The notes beneath the pieces were generated by a model, which had not been told where the DNA came from, made no database searches, and was given only the letters and a program-made list of their open reading frames with translations. The translations under genes and the position numbers were made by a program. Shown here piece by piece: positions 62,404 through 64,000 of a DNA stretch of 64,000 nucleotides; the stretch's first letter is position 1, and the number at the start of each line of letters is the position of its first letter. This stretch comes from Mucilaginibacter robiniae (GTDB taxonomy: Bacteria; Bacteroidota; Bacteroidia; Sphingobacteriales; Sphingobacteriaceae). The stretch is from the NCBI RefSeq assembly GCF_012849215.1, contig NZ_CP051682.1, positions 3,968,001-4,032,000 on the forward strand. Reading direction: 5' to 3'.

Positions 62404-64000
62404 TTATTTATGTATAATAGCTACTAAACTTACTATGGCGGTAAGTATTGCGGCCACACCACCTAAATCGCCAAAATTGATTTTGAACCTGCTGTCTGGA
62501 GTTTTTTCCGGAACCACAATCTTACTTCCAGGTTTTACAGAAGGGTAGTTTCGGAAAAATAAAAAGTGTCTCACCGGTTTGTTTAAACCGTCAGCATACT
62601 TGATATATGAGCCTTTTAAGCGTGCATTTTGTGTTACACCGGCAGCTGCGTTAATATAATATTTAAATCTGCGTCCGTGATAGCTGATGTACTGTGGATT
62701 ATTAACAGCCCCTGATACTTCAACATACGATATTACTCTTGGAATGTAAATACTATCGCCAGGGAGTAAAATCATATCCTTGTTGTTTTTAATGTTACCG
62801 TTTTTAGCCGTCAAATCTAGGTTAACACGAGTGCCTCTACGAAATACCTGTGCATTTTCAACGGAACCATATGGGGTAATGCCACCAGCTCTCTTCAAAA
62901 AGTCAAGTGCTGTTTCATCTCTTTTCTGTACAGCATAGTCGCCTGGAAATACCACTTCACCTTTTACGCTCACGTTTCCTAATGAACGGTAATTAACCAA
63001 TCTTGGAACGTAAATGTAGTCCATTGGCTGTAGCTCTATATCTTGATTATGGGCGGTAACATCATCTATGTCTACAACAAACGTATTCACTAGCTGGTTA
63101 GCCACACTATCCGATTCGTTTTTAATAATGCGGGAGATTTCAATATGATGATCAGCTGCTTCATTGCTAAAACCACCTGCCATAGCAATTGCATCAGCCA
63201 GTTTTAATCCTTTTCGATAAGTGAAAATAGAAGGTTTTTTAACAAATCCATTTACGGTTACTTTCTGGTTATTAACAAATACGTCACGATTCAATATAAC
63301 TACCGAATCTTCGCGCAATAAAGCAACATCGTTCAATCCATTTGATATATCTCCTGGTTTAAAAGAAATGAAATCTTTTTCCAGGTTAGGTAAGGTCCGT
63401 TTGATGTAGCCACGCTCCATGTAAGCTTCTGGTTTTAAACCTTCGGCAGTCTTGAGGAGTTGCGACAGCGTTAAACCAGCGGTAAGCTCATATATTCCAG
63501 GGCGGTAAACAGCGCCTTCCAGCACTATACGGTTTGTGTACCGGTTGGTAATTGCACCAATCTTTACCATATCGCCATTACGCGGAACATAGTTAGAAAA
63601 AAGATTAGCTGGTACATCTTTTACTTCTCTTTCCTTAGCAGCCACCTGATCTATTTTGGCAATGCCTTTATAAGCAACATCAGTATAACCACCAGCGTAG
63701 CTAATTAAATCTTCTAAAGTTTCATTATCCTTCAACTCATATAAAGCGGGCCTTTTTACCTCGCCACTGATTCCTGCTCTTTTACGATAAACAGGAATGT
63801 GAATCACATCCTGATCTTCTAAGCGGATGTTGCCATCTAATAAACCTTTTTGTAAGAAAGCATAGAAATCAACTGTTTTATAAACCCTGTTGTTTCTAAT
63901 GAGCTCAATGTATCGTAATGAACCATTTGGAGTAGGGCCACCAGAAGTGTACAAGGCATTGAATAAGGTAGATAGAGAGGATAAGGTGTACGAACCTGGC
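62404..64000 (-). CDS. SLBB-domain polysaccharide export protein, locus C (5' end beyond window)
   Basis: About 532 C-terminal residues are visible. The frame is open to the window edge, where it reads PGSYTLSSLSTLFNALYTSGGP, matching PGTYTLSSLGTVFNALYASGGP of locus A, so the signal peptide and Poly_export domain lie outside. The SLBB units seen include ISGEVKRPALYEL, LEGAVYRPGIYEL, VNGFVKKPSIFTY, VKGEVVFPGDYAV and VSGAVNNPQYISY. The end is FRNYPSVKPGSKIVVPEK and a hydrophobic helix. It is the third full-size SLBB protein in 45 kb and is more distant from the other two than they are from each other. It is co-transcribed with the Wzz-like gene. Confidence 0.92.
   Translation of the reverse strand, partial: PGSYTLSSLSTLFNALYTSGGPTPNGSLRYIELIRNNRVYKTVDFYAFLQKGLLDGNIRLEDQDVIHIPVYRKRAGISGEVKRPALYELKDNETLEDLISYAGGYTDVAYKGIAKIDQVAAKEREVKDVPANLFSNYVPRNGDMVKIGAITNRYTNRIVLEGAVYRPGIYELTAGLTLSQLLKTAEGLKPEAYMERGYIKRTLPNLEKDFISFKPGDISNGLNDVALLREDSVVILNRDVFVNNQKVTVNGFVKKPSIFTYRKGLKLADAIAMAGGFSNEAADHHIEISRIIKNESDSVANQLVNTFVVDIDDVTAHNQDIELQPMDYIYVPRLVNYRSLGNVSVKGEVVFPGDYAVQKRDETALDFLKRAGGITPYGSVENAQVFRRGTRVNLDLTAKNGNIKNNKDMILLPGDSIYIPRVISYVEVSGAVNNPQYISYHGRRFKYYINAAAGVTQNARLKGSYIKYADGLNKPVRHFLFFRNYPSVKPGSKIVVPEKTPDSRFKINFGDLGGVAAILTAIVSLVAIIHK

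Noticed and set aside
1..64000. tRNA or rRNA genes
   Set aside because: No cloverleaf-type or rRNA-like sequence was recognised by reading; short tRNAs could still have been missed without a scan.

Overview
The window looks like a chromosomal segment of a Bacteroidota bacterium, most likely a Sphingobacteriaceae member such as Mucilaginibacter or Pedobacter. The reasons are TAnnTTTG-type -7 promoter boxes (TATATTTG, TATCTTTG) in front of genes, weak or absent Shine-Dalgarno sequences, the protein family mix (NrtR/AraR-like NUDIX regulator, BadF/BadG-type kinases, Wzi-family proteins, SLBB export proteins without a lipobox), and A+T-rich intergenic DNA. No tRNA, rRNA, CRISPR array, transposase or phage gene was seen.

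Region 1 (1-4.5 kb, minus strand): a PH-domain protein cut by the window edge, a LuxE-like acyl-protein synthetase that may be translated from a leaderless mRNA, then a small membrane protein downstream of a penicillin-acylase-family hydrolase. A structured, apparently gene-free stretch of about 1 kb follows (4.5-5.5 kb).

Region 2 (5.5-17.3 kb): alpha-glucan and central sugar metabolism. It holds a GH13 enzyme, a GH31 alpha-glucosidase and glycogen branching enzyme GlgB with an unusual Lys/Pro/Ala-rich N-terminus, all on plus. A TPR protein and a small membrane protein follow. Next is a minus-strand operon of a BadF-type sugar-kinase homologue and gapA, then a divergent NUDIX-type regulator and a second BadF-type kinase. 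The NUDIX protein has lost much of its Nudix box, and the kinase next to gapA has lost its first phosphate-binding motif.

Region 3 (17.5-64 kb): a large surface-polysaccharide island. It opens with a UDP-N-acetylhexosamine-type dehydrogenase. Locus A (19-39 kb) has an SLBB export protein, a Wzz-like co-polymerase, several GT4 enzymes, a membrane protein that may be a polymerase, a galactofuranosyltransferase-like enzyme, a Wzm/Wzt ABC exporter, further transferases, a lipoprotein and two tandem Wzi-family proteins. Locus B (39.8-57.8 kb) repeats the layout with its own SLBB and Wzz pair, a Wzx flippase, transferases paralogous to those of locus A, UDP-galactopyranose mutase, a Wzy-like polymerase and a WcaJ-type initiating phosphotransferase. 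Locus C (58.2-64 kb) has a secreted beta-helix protein, a WecA/TagO-type phosphotransferase and a third, minus-strand Wzz/SLBB pair that runs off the window.

Together region 3 can initiate (WecA-like, WcaJ-like), assemble (about 16 glycosyltransferases), flip or export (Wzx, Wzm/Wzt), polymerise (Wzy candidates), control chain length (three Wzz-like) and move polymer to the outer surface (three SLBB, two Wzi). The most notable points are the threefold export machinery without tyrosine kinases, the A/B paralogy, an inverted repeat around the putative locus A promoter, and the two degenerate enzyme-like proteins next to gapA.
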